DNA of 64,000 nucleotides from Gonocerus acuteangulatus (Eukaryota > Arthropoda > Insecta > Hemiptera > Coreidae). Under the pieces are notes generated by a model. That model was not told where the DNA came from. It made no database searches and worked only from the letters and a program-made list of their open reading frames with translations. Positions 1 through 10,507 of this stretch are shown here, piece after piece. Every line of letters begins with the position of its first letter. Positions within the stretch are counted from its first letter, which is position 1. The stretch spans positions 52,723,859-52,787,858 of the forward strand of contig OX328132.1 of the NCBI GenBank assembly GCA_946811695.1. The letters run 5' to 3'. The translations under genes and the position numbers were made by a program.

Positions 1-59
1 TATTTTTTATTCTTCATCCATAAGGCATTTTAAAGAACATGCCACCACAAATTTCACTT

Positions 60-310
60 CCGGTCCAATTCCAGTCCATTTTGATCACGGTCAGTCATAT
101 CTGGCCATTTCCAGTCCACTTAAGACCAATTATGGTTGACTTTGGCCCACTGCCAGTCCACACAGGTACATTCTGGTTCAGTTCAGGGCAGCTCTGGGCA
201 ACTTCCGGTCCAGCGTACATCCGGTCTCTCATAATTGCCTGTGGATCACTACATGTATCTCTGGGCCACTTCTGGATCGCTCTGATGAGTCACTTCCGGC
301 ACTCTGCGAT
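60..310. repeat. Degenerate minisatellite with a CACTTCCGGTCCA-like core
   Basis: Variants of 'acttccggtcca', 'atttccagtcca' and 'actgccagtcca' recur about every 20-40 bases, with no clean period. The open frame across it is compositional and carries no recognisable domain. I see an old, decayed tandem repeat and nothing coding. Confidence 0.5.
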
Positions 311-312
311 TA

Positions 313-1083
313 ATTTTTGCCCAAATCTGTTTTTATTCGGTAATAATTTAAATTCAAATAAATCATTTTTATTCAATATTGAATAAAAATAAAAAAGTTC
401 CGAGAGTCATTGAAAGTTTGAATAATGCATGAAATATTACACAGGCGCATAAATAATGTGGTATTTTCGAAAGACACCATACTTATATTCTTATGTATTT
501 CGACGTTGAATCCGAATCAGGAGTCCATTTCACCCCATCACGTCAGGTTTAAAAGTATTAGAAGTTCAAATTTCGTATGAAGTCGTTAAAGAAGAAATAA
601 TTCCATGGTTTTGAGGGTCGCTGAATTCGAATCCGAGGTCTGTTTCACCCTATCAGCGCAAAATCAAGTTCATTTAAGTACAAATATGTCTATTTTGCAA
701 AAAAAAGAATTTTGACTGCAGATTCATTTTTTTGCAAAATGGACATATTTGTCCTTGAAATGACCTTGATTTTGCACCGATGGGGTGAAACAGACCTCGG
801 ATTCGAATTCAGCGACCCTCAAAACCACGGAAGCTCTAGTTATTTATTCTTTAACGACTTCGTACGAAATTTGAACATCAAATACTCTTAAACCTGACGT
901 GATGGGGTAAAACGGATTCCGGATTTGGATTCAATGTGTCGAAATACATAAGAATATATGTATAGTGTCTTTGGAAAATACCACTTTTTTTGTGTGTGTG
1001 CCTGTGTTATTGATTATTATTTGAGACTGAGATAACAGATTTATTCATTATTCATTATTCTGAATGATTTCTGCCCGACACTG
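313..1083. mobile_element. Palindromic (foldback) hAT-like MITE
   Basis: Two inverted arms of about 250 bp (roughly 455-705 and 712-990) meet near base 708, so the single strand would fold into a long hairpin. The arms share long stretches such as 'ttcgaatccgaggtctgttt' in opposite orientation. The right end reads TGCCCGACACTG, the complement of a hAT-type terminus (CAGTGTCGGGCA). The left end keeps only 'tttttgccc' and the ATTCA-rich subterminal sequence. Similar ATTCA-rich ends occur on the hAT element at 47273-49970, so the two are probably related. No coding capacity and no clear 8-bp duplication were found. Confidence 0.6.
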
Positions 1084-1965
1084 TCCCGAAGTAGAGATAG
1101 AACCGAAACTGACATTCCCACATTACATGAAGATCTGTTTGAGAGATAAATCAAAGAGCATGTGGTTTTGATTCTAAGAGGGAAGTATGTCGGTCCTGAT
1201 GAGGTTGTAGCCAAGCTTAAAGATCCTCCTTAGTAAGCCTCTTAATTAGGGGTATATATATCTCCCTTTAATGATTCCAATCCTTGAGGGAGATGGAAAA
1301 CTCCTCTTGGGGTGCCTCCTCGAATTTACACAATCGTAATTATCAAAATAATTTTGTTATCAATATCTTTGTACGATAATGTCTTGACACAATCGCTTGT
1401 CTATACATATAATAAAAATGTAACGGATTTTTGTCTGTACATGGAAGATATATAAGAACACATATTATTTGAGGCCTTTATCGAACCAATAGCACACAGT
1501 GGTGCCAAACGCCCGATTTTGGGGAAAAAAACCTTTAGGTACTTAAATCGTTCTGATTTTGGTGTCGTTTTTAAGGTATTTTGTAGTGCTGAGTCGAATG
1601 AGACCACTGCCAATTCGATAGAATCATTATTTCGGAAGATAAACGGGTTTTATAGTTCGAAAACCGTGAAAAACAGCAAGTATACGATTTCAAAAAGTCA
1701 CATTTTACTCAATTGGTAGAGATATGTATCCTTCCAAATGTATTTTTGAATGCTTAGTTGAATAAATTAACAAACAATGTAATGCAGTTAATTGGTCTCG
1801 ACGTATTTATCTTTATTAAAATTTTCGCTTATAACAAATACATTTTGACATATTTACACGAGCTATTAGGTAGATCTCACTGTAAAAGTTCAGTTACTTG
1901 CTATGACAAACTGTTCAACAACTCTCTGCAGAAAATAGTTACGGTAAACTCATTATTCGTTAAAT
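1084..1965. other. Unassigned AT-rich sequence
   Basis: No gene or element with ends is visible. Around 1488-1545 the text 'cacagtggtgcc' followed by an A-run and 'ccttta' is echoed in reverse near 7550-7605 (also cacagtggtgcc, A-run, ccttc-like), so both places probably hold pieces of one further repeat family. Confidence 0.4.
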
Positions 1966-1976
1966 AATCGCATAGC

Positions 1977-2175
1977 GGGGTCTCCCGTGGTCTAATGGTT
2001 AGCGCATTGGATTCATAAGCGGGAGATGGTGGGTTCGATCCCCACCTCCGGCAGGAATTTTCTCATCTCAGGGCTCGTTGGGAAAATTCCTCGCTGCTCC
2101 CTGGATGTCGGCGATAATGACCTAGAAGTGGATGCGCCGTAAAAAAAAAAAAAAAAATAAATAAAATTAAAAAAA
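1977..2175 (+). mobile_element. SINE family 1 (tRNA-derived), complete copy
   Basis: The head is tRNA-like (gggtctcccgtggtctaatg... to ...gggttcgatccccacc), followed by a body with 'gctcgttgggaaaattcctcgc', a tail domain 'gacctagaagtggatgcgcc' and an A-rich end. A perfect 11-bp duplication AATCGCATAGC flanks it (1966-1976 and 2176-2186), so it retrotransposed. The anticodon-loop region reads TTCATAA, hinting at a CAT-anticodon ancestor. Other copies lie at 8620, 12956, 39321, 41311 and 62120. Confidence 0.92.
1988..2041 (+). promoter_or_regulatory. RNA polymerase III A and B boxes of the SINE
   Basis: The A box TGGTCTAATGG (1988-1998) fits TRGYNNANNGG at every position. The B box GTTCGATCC (2033-2041) fits GWTCRANNC. 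Their 34-base separation is typical of a type 2 internal promoter in a tRNA-derived SINE. Confidence 0.8.
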
Positions 2176-2186
2176 AATCGCATAGC

Positions 2187-2490
2187 TTCATTTTATTAGG
2201 CTGTGCACACATACGGCCGAGTACGGCGATGCAATTTATATGAAAGCAACTTCAAAACATGTACTTTTAGGTAACACTATGCGGAGAGCTCAGCTAAGTA
2301 CCGCTTTTTTTTCTACACCAAATAAACTATGGATAATTGAGTTCCATTACAAATATCTTGACAACCTAAATGCACCAAGTTCATCGTACATTTTTGCAAA
2401 AAAGGAAATTCGTTTAAAAGCTACATATACTCACGAGGGTAATATCAATTTTTCAGGAATAAAATAAGTGGTATAAAATATTTTTTTTTA
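2187..2490. other. Unassigned sequence between SINE and PLE
   Basis: No feature supported. A 75-codon open frame (2240-2467) shows no motif. Confidence 0.3.
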
Positions 2491-2561
2491 CTTTGAGAGG
2501 AGATCGTTGACCGTAGATGATGCAAGGTAGGGATTGTCGGGGTTCGGTCACTGCTACTTAA

Positions 2562-2948
2562 TACTTATATACGACTCTAAAAGACCCTATCCCACAAAAA
2601 GACAGGACCAATGTAGTCTACAGAATCCCCTGCATCACACCCAACTGCAATCGTGCGTACATTGGACAGACTAAAAACCCAGTAAGAAAACGTATCAACA
2701 ACCACAAAAACGATGTACGGAATAAAGACATAAAGACAGCTTTAACTAGACATGCCATCACAGACGGACATGACTTTGGTTTTGACCAATACTCCATCCT
2801 TTCCACTGAATCCAACGAAGACAAACGCCTCCTTTCCGAATCAATTTTTATTCACCTAGAAAATAACCCAGTTAATGACAAAATTGATAAAGAAGTCATC
2901 TCCTCTACCTACTCCAACATCTTCCATTTATTAAAAACTCCATCCTAA
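2562..2948 (+). pseudogene. GIY-YIG endonuclease domain of a Penelope-like element (C-terminal fragment)
   Basis: This open stretch of about 128 codons ends at TAA 2946-2948 and has no start codon of its own; it begins after an in-frame stop at 2559. It reads VVYRIPC, then CITPNC, then AYIGQTKNPVRKRINNHK. That is the PLE form of GIY-YIG: a Cys pair just before YIGQT, then an Arg-rich helix and a conserved His. In active elements this domain nicks DNA to prime reverse transcription and lies C-terminal to the RT. The RT is absent, so this is a dead 5'-truncated copy. It is closed by a normal stop and shows no internal frameshift, so it is not very old. Confident on domain, uncertain on PLE subgroup. 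Confidence 0.85.
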
Positions 2949-3054
2949 TTCCCTATACCGCCTGCAATATAGCCCTTTATACCTGCCTCCCTTTCCATTA
3001 ACACAGCGTTTCCCTGTATTAACTGTCAGAAATGATCCCGCATCTGTGAGGTAT

Positions 3055-5136
3055 GAATGAATGAATGAATAAAGATGTTTATTTTACGTATAAAGCAAAT
3101 ACAAGATACATATATCAATATTACTAAAATAAAAAAACATGAGTACATAATAATTCTATATAAGACATTTTTAACTCTACGTCAATATGAGAACAAAAAA
3201 AAAACAAAGTAAACAATAAAAAAAATAGTAAGTATAAATCATCAGTACTGATTAATAAAACATCATTAGGCAAAGGTCTAGGATGACCGTCATGCCCAAG
3301 TCTGTCCAATGAATAACATTCAGTCTTTAAAATTACAATTTTTACTTGATTTAATTCATATGTATTAAGTCTGTCTGCTTATTTTTATTACGTCAGTATG
3401 GTTATGTTTTCGTTAGTTGTGTCGTGGCTCCGTATGTGTATTTGGCTTCGTCTTGTTGTCTATGTGGTTGCTTTTAGTTTGTATCGGAAGTGTGTTTGCG
3501 TTTCATGAGTACCCCGTCACCTTCATCAAGTCCTCTGTCGTCAGTATGATTTCTAAACCAATTAAAATAATATTAATGCCACGGCAATGATCAATTTCAG
3601 TATATATACATATTAAATTATCAACATATCAATTATTTGTATTTTATTTTTTAATACTAACATTAAAGCTCCACATTTACGCCCATATAAACTTCTTTTT
3701 AAGCCGGGTTAAAATTAAATTATACTAATTAAACAAAATTGTTAACAGTCAGTTCAGATTCCTACAGTAACGTGTCTAATGAGAATAAAATTTGATTAAA
3801 TTATAAAATTTGTAATTCACTTTGAATCCCTGAAATATTATATGAAAGAATTTAAATAATGTTAAGTATGGTGAGAATTGGTTTCTAATCATGTATTTTC
3901 TTTTCTTCTTTCTTCTTTGTGATTGGCTGCCATCTCCTTCAGTATCTTGTTGCCATCGAGTCCTAAGAGTTGTGATAATTTATCCATGCCGGGTTGATTT
4001 CTGTATTCTAAACCATCGTCTGTCCAGGTGAATTTATTTTCCTCAACTTTCATAAAATTTGATATTACTCTAATTTCTTTTTTCGGTAAGTACTTTTTTA
4101 TTACTTTTCTGAACATCAACAATTTTGACCTCTTCTGCCTTGTTTCCCAGGAGAAATCTCTATGTATGGAGTATGGTGTTCCTCTCAGAATTCTGGTTTG
4201 GCTTAATATCTAGATCGTCTTCATTAGCCATCTGCACAAGTAATGGTCTGTTAGGGTTGTTTGCTCCTCCAAGTTTATATACTTTTTCAATTTTTACATC
4301 CTTTTTTTCCCTGAACGTTTTTTTACATAAATTTAGAATAACATCTGTCAAGTTATCCTTATCATTGAACTTCAATCCTTTGAATATGAGATTCTTTCTC
4401 TTGCTGTGGTTAGTCAACCATTCAGTTTTACTATCATTTTCTTTGTTTTTTGCATGTAACTGTTGTATTTGCTCCCTAAGATATTTGTTTTCAGCTTCAA
4501 GGTTTGTAATTTTTGTTTTTAATGCCAATAGTTCCTCCTTCGTTGCTAACTTAGAGTGCTTCATATCAAGTAAGTTACTTGATACTGCTCAAACGACATT
4601 TCTCCTACCTTCATTGGCGTCGGTTCCTTTCTTTTCTCCATTTTAAGTGTTTTTTTACCTGCTTCTGTATTTTCAGCTTGATTTATTAATTCTTCCGGGG
4701 ACAATATGTCTCTTCTTCTTTCATGTTTGGGACTCATTTATTTTTGAAATTTATTAAATCACGCGCGAAAGATTTCAATAAAAAGTTAGAAATACTGAGG
4801 AACAGCCCCTACACCAAAGCCCAGGCTTACTTGATATGATCACTCTATGTGCACGTGATGAGAAGGGTTGATTGCGCATGCGACATCCCCACTTCCTGTT
4901 ATTAATAATGGCGTCTCCTACCTTTTCTCAGCCTGTTGTTAATTATTAAATCCTTCAAACAGTATTTCTGTATCTTCTCCTGTTTCCTGCGGTAGATTTT
5001 GAGGAACTCCGATAATGACACAACACATTACACATGATTTTCGTCTTACACGGTGCCTTTAAACTACTATACTGAACACATTTTCACAGAGCTCACACCA
5101 GCGATGCTCACTCTACAAGATCTCAGGCCAGACTCC
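3055..5136 (-). mobile_element. LINE with CATT-repeat tail inserted in the PLE
   Basis: A perfect 14-bp duplication CATCTGTGAGGTAT flanks the insert (3041-3054 and 5137-5150). On the minus strand the element starts in a 5' leader near 5136, carries an ORF1-type reading frame and ends in (CATT)n (seen on + as gaatgaatgaatgaat, 3055-3070). No reverse transcriptase is visible, so the copy has lost ORF2 internally or is a short derivative. The clade (CR1/L2/Daphne-like) is a guess from the tail and the coiled-coil ORF1. Confidence 0.85.
3889..4738 (-). pseudogene. LINE ORF1-like protein, frameshifted
   Basis: The best start is the ATG at 4738 (MSPKHERRRDILSPEEL...), after which about 60 codons run to a frameshift near 4565. 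The next part (4160-4564) opens with a Leu/Glu/Lys-rich coiled coil (KEELLALKTKITNLEAEN) and continues as NLIFKGLKFNDKDNLTDVIL, which resembles the RRM-like core of ORF1 proteins from LINEs with coiled-coil ORF1s. A second frameshift near 4125 leads to the C-terminal part (3889-4122; VIKKYLPKKEIRVISNF). Such proteins bind element RNA as multimers. At least two frameshifts make it a pseudogene. The family call rests on this domain order alone. Confidence 0.6.
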
Positions 5137-5371
5137 CATCTGTGAGGTATAGTTCTCAATCTTCCCATCAGTAAGCCCATCTTGTTATTTTTATATCTAT
5201 TCTAATGTAATCTGTTATTCTTATATCTGTTCTCCTAATAATCTAAGCACTTCTAGAGCACATTGTTCTTTTATATTATGTTTTTGTCTTTTTCCATATA
5301 TGTAAGTAAGCATATATATATATATATGTATATTTCAGTATTACATCCGTCCTACTTGTTTTTTTACAGCC

Positions 5372-5405
5372 CTGATGAAGGCTTGAAGTTCAAGCCGAAA
5401 CGTCG
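5372..5405 (+). ncRNA. Hammerhead-like ribozyme motif in PLE terminus
   Basis: The order is CUGAUGA, one extra A, stem II GGCUUG-AAGUU-CAAGCC, GAAA, then CGUC: the conserved core of a hammerhead, which PLE terminal repeats are known to carry. Stem II has six pairs. The additional A after CUGAUGA is non-canonical, and I could not pair a convincing stem I or fix a cleavage site, so activity is not shown. Related motifs at 28191 and 63965 keep the fold with changed stem pairs. Confidence 0.5.
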
Positions 5406-5647
5406 TCACAATAAAACCATTTTTACGATAAAATTTAGTTTTATTAAGTAGCAGTGACCGAACCCCGACAATCCCTACCTTGTATATTTTTAGCGCGGTT
5501 CCTCCCTCCCCCATAGGGAGGAACCCCGCTTATAGGGTTGATACAATGAAACAATCCGGAAGTGTCGACTAGAAAATTTCGCGTTTCAGAACCCCTAGAG
5601 ACCGAAAATAACGGTGGTTCAAATTTGTATATATATATATATGTATA

Positions 5648-5708
<61 letters not shown>

Positions 5709-6906
5709 CTGTTCGCTCTCTAGATAGAAGACGAATGGTCCGATTTTGATGAAATTTGGTACAAAAATCCTTCGTCCAATTTGAAAGGTCAAGTTCGTTA
5801 ACCAGCAAAATCCGCCTACTGGAAGATGGCGTTTGGGGCGAAATTCGCGCAAAAAAAATCGTAACGCTTACGTTTTTGAGTTCATAAGCTTGTAAGTACT
5901 CGTTTTATATGATTCCTGGGCTAGGAAAACGAATGAAACCATTTTGAAGGCGATCGCTTTAACCGTTTTCGAGAAAATTGGAAAAATAGTTTTTGAATAC
6001 CGTTTTTGGTTTGGGTACTTAGAATTACGGGATTCAGTTGAAACTTTATCTGCATGTTCTACTTTCATTAAAACTAATATGTTGAAAGTTTTGTTACGTT
6101 TGGAGTTAAGGAAGGGTTAGAATAAAATATTTTGTGAACAGACATGAAAAGTTTTGGGAAGTTCGTATACTTTCATTAATATCTCGAACACGGTTGGGAA
6201 ATCGTGGTAAGTGGATAGAAACTATTTGAAAGCTTACTACATTCTCTACAAAAAATATTCTAAAACTATTTTTGATTAGGTTATGTCAATCGGAGAAATA
6301 AGTGCTTAAAACTTCAAATACGTCTGTTTTGTTCTTATGAACGGGTTTTTGTCGTTCTTGTTGTAATTTTTGTCTCTTTCCCTTCGTTTTTTATTGCTTT
6401 TTATTTTTGTAATTTCTTATGTTGCGAAAATTTTGTGTGTAAAACAGGATATGAAAAATGAGGCCAATTTTCTGTTGCTAGAAATAATATAAATTTTGGG
6501 AACTTTCATTAATATCTCGAAAACGGTTGAGAATTTTGGTAAACGGAAGAATACCATTAGAAAGCTTATTAAATGCTCTACATATAAGGTTCTAATGAAA
6601 GTTTTGATTAGGCGATGTCAATCGGAGAAATAAGAGCTTAAAGCTTTAAAGTAATTGATTTCGCTTATTCGAAGTGTTCTTTTTGTCTGTATTTTATTCC
6701 TTGTTATTTTTTAATTGCTTATAGTTGGATAATGTATTCGAAAATAAAACAGGTTAAGTAAAATAACAAAAACAATTTATTGTTAGAAATATAGAGTTCC
6801 AAGATTCCAAGACCTTGTAACTAGCGCGACGGTTTCTAGTGTTGCCGACCCTTCCAGGTAAGATTGTAAATCCTACCTTTCAAGACTGGTGGAACCAAAA
6901 TATAAC

Positions 6907-7069
6907 TGTCAGGGTTCGGTCACTGCTACTTAATAAAACTACATTTTATCGTAAAAATGGTTTTATTGTGCCGACGTTTCGGCTTGAACTTCAAGCCTTC
7001 ATCAGGGCTGTAAATACAAGTAGGACATATTTAACACTAATATATGCACATATCTATGTAAATATACCT

Positions 7070-7113
<44 letters not shown>

Positions 7114-7288
7114 TAATATATATATATTTATATATATGCATATACACATACACATATACACGCACACATATGTACATATATATGCCCACATACATACACA
7201 TATGGGGTATGTATTATTAAGTAGCAGTGACCTAACCCGGACAATCCCTACCTTGCATCATCAACGGTCAACGATCTCCTCTCAACAA
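6907..7288. mobile_element. PLE terminal sequences in inverted orientation, nested in family A
   Basis: 6907-7070 is the PLE terminus on the minus strand, matching 5345-5482. 7216-7288 is the same outer end on the plus strand (agtagcagtgacctaacccg). Between them is a (TA)n/(CA)n block. This is a minimal PLE reduced to its two inverted ends, with no coding part. Confidence 0.75.
6973..7006 (-). ncRNA. Hammerhead-like motif, second PLE copy
   Basis: Same core as at 5372-5405 (CUGAUGA, extra A, GGCUUG/CAAGCC stem II, GAAA, CGUC). The following bases are GGC in place of GUC, which would weaken any cleavage triplet there. Confidence 0.45.
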
Positions 7289-7385
7289 AATAATAACTGC
7301 TTCTATTTTAATCTTTCGAAATTAGACTAGGGATAAGAACGGAACCGCGCTAAGATGAGGCAGTTCCTGCGAGTCGGACTTTTTT

Positions 7386-8576
7386 TTTACTTTTCACTAA
7401 AAACTGTGAGATTTTTACTCAGTGAGAAAACAGTCAACAAAATGATTTTTTGTGATCATACCTATTAATAAAATGGAAAATCAATATTACAACAGTATTC
7501 TACGACTAATTAGTTATAAAAAAATGTTAGTGCAAACGCGATTGAACACCTTCGGTTTTGGAGGTTTTTTCCCTCTCGGCACCACTGTGTAGCACCCAAA
7601 ACAATGATAGTTAGAATTTGTGTCTGTTTATCTGTGCTAATCTCAGAAACGGATTATCAAATTTATATGCGGCTTTCACAAATATATTGTGGTAAGTTTC
7701 GCTTAAGATATGTTTGTTTCATGTCAATCGGTTCATAAATAAAAACGTTATGCCAATATAACGTCGAACATTTGATAAACTATCCATATCTATCTATTCT
7801 TTCTTCCATATCTTATATCTATCTTCTATATTAAAACATGTTCAGTATGTTTCACGTGTGAACATATGTATCGCGATGACAATTAATAAAGCCAATTAAT
7901 TGTTTTTCGCAAGGTCAGCTTTATGTAGCTCTGTGAATTATTAGCAATCCTAACAAAAAATAAACCAAAAAAATATATCAGCGGCGTGGAGGGAGTTTCG
8001 ACGTTTTCACAATTTAAGACATCATAATGCCGTTCCGCGATAAAATGTTGGGTTATTAACTTTGAACAGACTAGATCTGGATCCGGAAGAAACAAACAGG
8101 ACGACCAATAAGCGTCCATTGATATAGTGCGCGAGTCTGTCATACGGATTCCTCAACGTTCAATTCGTGGTTAAAATGTCCCGGGAGAGTGTTCGCAGAA
8201 ATCATCTGCATTTGAGATTTTATTCGTACAAAGCTGATAAATCAATGAGGAATCTCAATGGAAGATAACATGAACGTATTCGTACAGGAGGACGCCATCT
8301 GAAGGACGTAATTTAAAAAAAATGTTCAATGCAATTAATGTTTCGTAAATGGCAAAGTTTTAAGGTTTCAATTACTACGATTATAATTGCTTTCCTTCAT
8401 CACTTCTAGTTTTATTAGATTGTAGAAATGTTTTTCACACAAGTGGACGCACGGGTATTTTCGTGATCTGTGGCGTCTCAAACGGAACATTTTTTCTAGT
8501 CGGCACTTGGCACGAATTGAAGAAAACGCGCTAAAAGGCTTTCACCGAGGGATCGAAACAGTTATTCATAATATAG
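7386..8576. other. Unassigned AT-rich sequence
   Basis: No gene supported. 7550-7605 contains the repeat echo mentioned at 1488-1545. Around 7620-7750 the text 'ctcagaaacggattatcaaa' is the type often seen near ends of rolling-circle repeats, but no boundaries are visible. The 86-codon minus frame at 7883-8143 has no motif. Confidence 0.35.
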
Positions 8577-8626
8577 AAAAGTCCGACTCGCAGGAACTGC
8601 GACATCTTAGCGCGGTTCCAGTTGGT

Positions 8627-8698
<72 letters not shown>

Positions 8699-9986
8699 GG
8701 CACATCTACATCTAGGTCATTAGCGCCGACATCCAGGGTGTAGCGAGGAATTTCACCAGCGAGCCGTGGGATGATAAAATTCCTGCCGGAGGTTGGGAAA
8801 AGAACCCACCATCTCCCGCTTATGAATCCAAGGCGCAAGCCATTAGACCACGGGAGACCCCGGTTCCTGTTCATATCCCTATTCTCATTTGAAAAGCATA
8901 GAATAGAAACAGATAATATTTTCCTCGGCCTTTGTTCAAAGGGTTTTATGGCTATACCTGGGGTCAGGTCCGAAAGACCCTAGAATCCTCTTCTACCGGT
9001 ACTTCATTTCATACGTTTCAATGAATTGGAAAATATCAAATATTTTCACACATTCCTGTGTTCTTTTCCTATAGTAATAATTCTACAGATAAAATCAATT
9101 AAAAAATAAAATAAAAAAACCAACTGCATAAAGGCAATTGAAAATATTCAAAAGACGTCAACGAATCTTTTTCTCTTGGCAAGCTATATTTCTAACAATG
9201 AATTGTTTTTCTTATTTTGCCTAATCTGTTTTATTGTAAAATACATTATCCAACTATAAGCAATTAAAAAATAACAAGGAATAAGAACAGACAAAAAGAA
9301 AAGTTCGAATAAGCAAAATCAATTACTTTAATGTTTTAAGCACTTATTTCTCCGATTGACATCGCCTAATCAAAACTTTCATCAGAACCTTTTTTGTAGA
9401 GCATTTAGTAAGCTTTCTAATGGTATTCTTTCGTTTACCAAATGTTTAACCTTTTTCGAGATATTAAGGAAAATATACAAAGTTACCAAAACTTTTTATG
9501 TCTGTTAATAAAATATTTTATTCTAACCCTTCCTTAACTCCAAACGTAACCAAAATTTCAACATATTAGTTTTAATGAAAGTTGAACATGCAGAAAATGT
9601 TTCAACTAAATCCCATGATTCTAAGTACCCAAACCAAAAACGGTATTCAAAAACTATTTTTCCAATTTTCTCAAAAACGGTTAAAGCTATCGCCTTGAAA
9701 ATGGTTTCATTCGTTTTCCTAGCCCAAGAAGCCTATAAAAAGAGTACTTACAAGCTTATGAACTCAAAAATGTAAGCGTTACGATTTTTTCTGCGCGAAT
9801 TTCGCCCCAAACTCCATCTTCCAGTGGGCGGATTTTACTGGTTAACGAACTTGACCTCTCATATTGGACGACTGATTTTTGTACCAAATTTCATCAAAAT
9901 CGGACCATTCGTCTTCGACCTAGAGATCGAACAGACAAATATATATATATATATATAAATATATACATATATATATATATATATAA

Positions 9987-10027
<41 letters not shown>

Positions 10028-10162
10028 AATTTGAACCACTGTTATTTTCGGTCTCTAGGGGTTCTGAAACGCGAAATTTTCTTGTCGGCACTTCCGGATT
10101 GTTTCATTGTATCAACCTTATAAGCGGGGTTCCTCCCTATGGGGGAGGGAGGAACCGCGCTA
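8577..10162 (-). mobile_element. Family A repeat, copy 2 (with SINE inside its end)
   Basis: Read on the minus strand it starts at the hairpin (complement of ggttcctccctatgggggag, 10127-10160), has its (TA)n core at 9940-10025 and ends at the signature AAAAGTCCGACTCGCAGGAACTGC (8577-8600 on +). SINE family 1 sits within the end, between the two CGGTTCC copies. It carries one internal unit where copies 3 and 33085 carry several. Confidence 0.8.
8620..8860 (-). mobile_element. SINE family 1, inserted in family A end
   Basis: Poly-T (about 65 bases) on the plus strand, then the reversed tail domain (catctaggtcattagcgccg) and the reversed tRNA-like head ending ccacgggagacccc. A 7-bp duplication CGGTTCC lies at 8613-8619 and 8861-8867. 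The B box is damaged (ggttcttttccc). Exactly the same insertion is seen at 62120. Confidence 0.9.
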
Positions 10163-10331
10163 AAAAGTTAAAATTTAAATGTTAAAAGTTTTAAGAGTAA
10201 AAGTTTATACAATACTTTTATTTTATTCAATTTGAAATAAAAGTTTTCAGTATAATAATCAAGAATCTTAGGATTTCGTTGGCTTACAATACCTTGAATA
10301 CTACATTAACTAGCACTTATCTTACACCCCC

Positions 10332-10457
10332 CGCCTAGCCACACAAGTAAGCGTTGAAAGAGCCTTTTCAAGCCTAAAGTACATATTAAATAATTATAGA
10401 TAAAATATAAATTCCACCAAATTACAAGATAAATTAATTAATAAATTCTTTGTTTAA
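10332..10457 (+). pseudogene. hAT transposase C-terminal (dimerisation) fragment
   Basis: The frame reads RLATQVSVERAFSSLKYIL, then NNYR, a stop, NINSTKLQDKLINKFFV and a final TAA at 10455-10457. 'ATQ.SVERAFS.LK' is the hallmark of the hATC dimerisation domain at the C-terminus of hAT transposases. One in-frame stop (about codon 25) disables it. The upstream part (10260-10331) looks like the preceding helix in the same frame but has another stop. It abuts the palindrome starting at 10508, so both may belong to one degraded hAT element. Confidence 0.75.
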
Positions 10458-10507
10458 AAAGTTATTTTTGCTTATTTACTGAAATATATATGTTGATACA
10501 AAACAAA

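Larger units (their letters stand above)
2491..5482 (+). mobile_element. 5'-truncated Penelope-like element (PLE), split by a LINE
   Basis: A GIY-YIG fragment (2562-2948) is followed, after a nested LINE (3055-5136), by a PLE-type terminal region with a hammerhead-like motif. A 41-bp sequence occurs at both sides in inverted orientation (2523-2563 and 5442-5482, ending cccgacaatccctaccttg). PLEs often have such inverted terminal repeats. The sequence just left of 2523 (gagaggagatcgttgacc) also lies, reversed, beside the PLE piece at 7216-7288, which sets the outer boundary near 2491. The reverse transcriptase is missing. Confidence 0.8.
5491..7385 (+). mobile_element. Family A repeat (HINE/DINE-1-like), copy 1
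   Basis: It opens with TAGCGCGGTTCC inside a 14-bp-stem hairpin (TAGCGCGGTTCCTCCC...GGGAGGAACCCCGC) and carries a (TA)n tract at 5626-5704. A unit with 'taatatctcga' repeats inside (about 6176 and 6513). It ends with the inverted partner GGAACCGCGCTA, then a small hairpin GCAGTTCCTGC and GAGTCGGACTTTT. A 5' subterminal repeat, internal microsatellite, 3' inverted partner and distal hairpin describe Helentron-associated (HINE/DINE-1) elements. No Rep/helicase protein is present, so this placement is inference. PLE ends are inserted at 6907-7288. Confidence 0.75.

Noticed and set aside
39..386. 115-codon frame at the window start
   Set aside because: Crosses a minisatellite and the end of a MITE; composition artefact.
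1977..2060. A genuine tRNA gene
   Set aside because: A tRNA-like head with A and B boxes, but it continues into a SINE body with an A tail and target duplication; stems of a mature tRNA do not close well.
4125..4646. 173-codon plus frame
   Set aside because: Antisense of the LINE ORF1-like frame, rich in Phe/Leu/Ser as expected of the complement of Lys/Glu-rich coiled coil.
7883..8143. 86-codon minus frame as a gene
   Set aside because: No motif, no splice sites, hydrophobic AT-driven tail.
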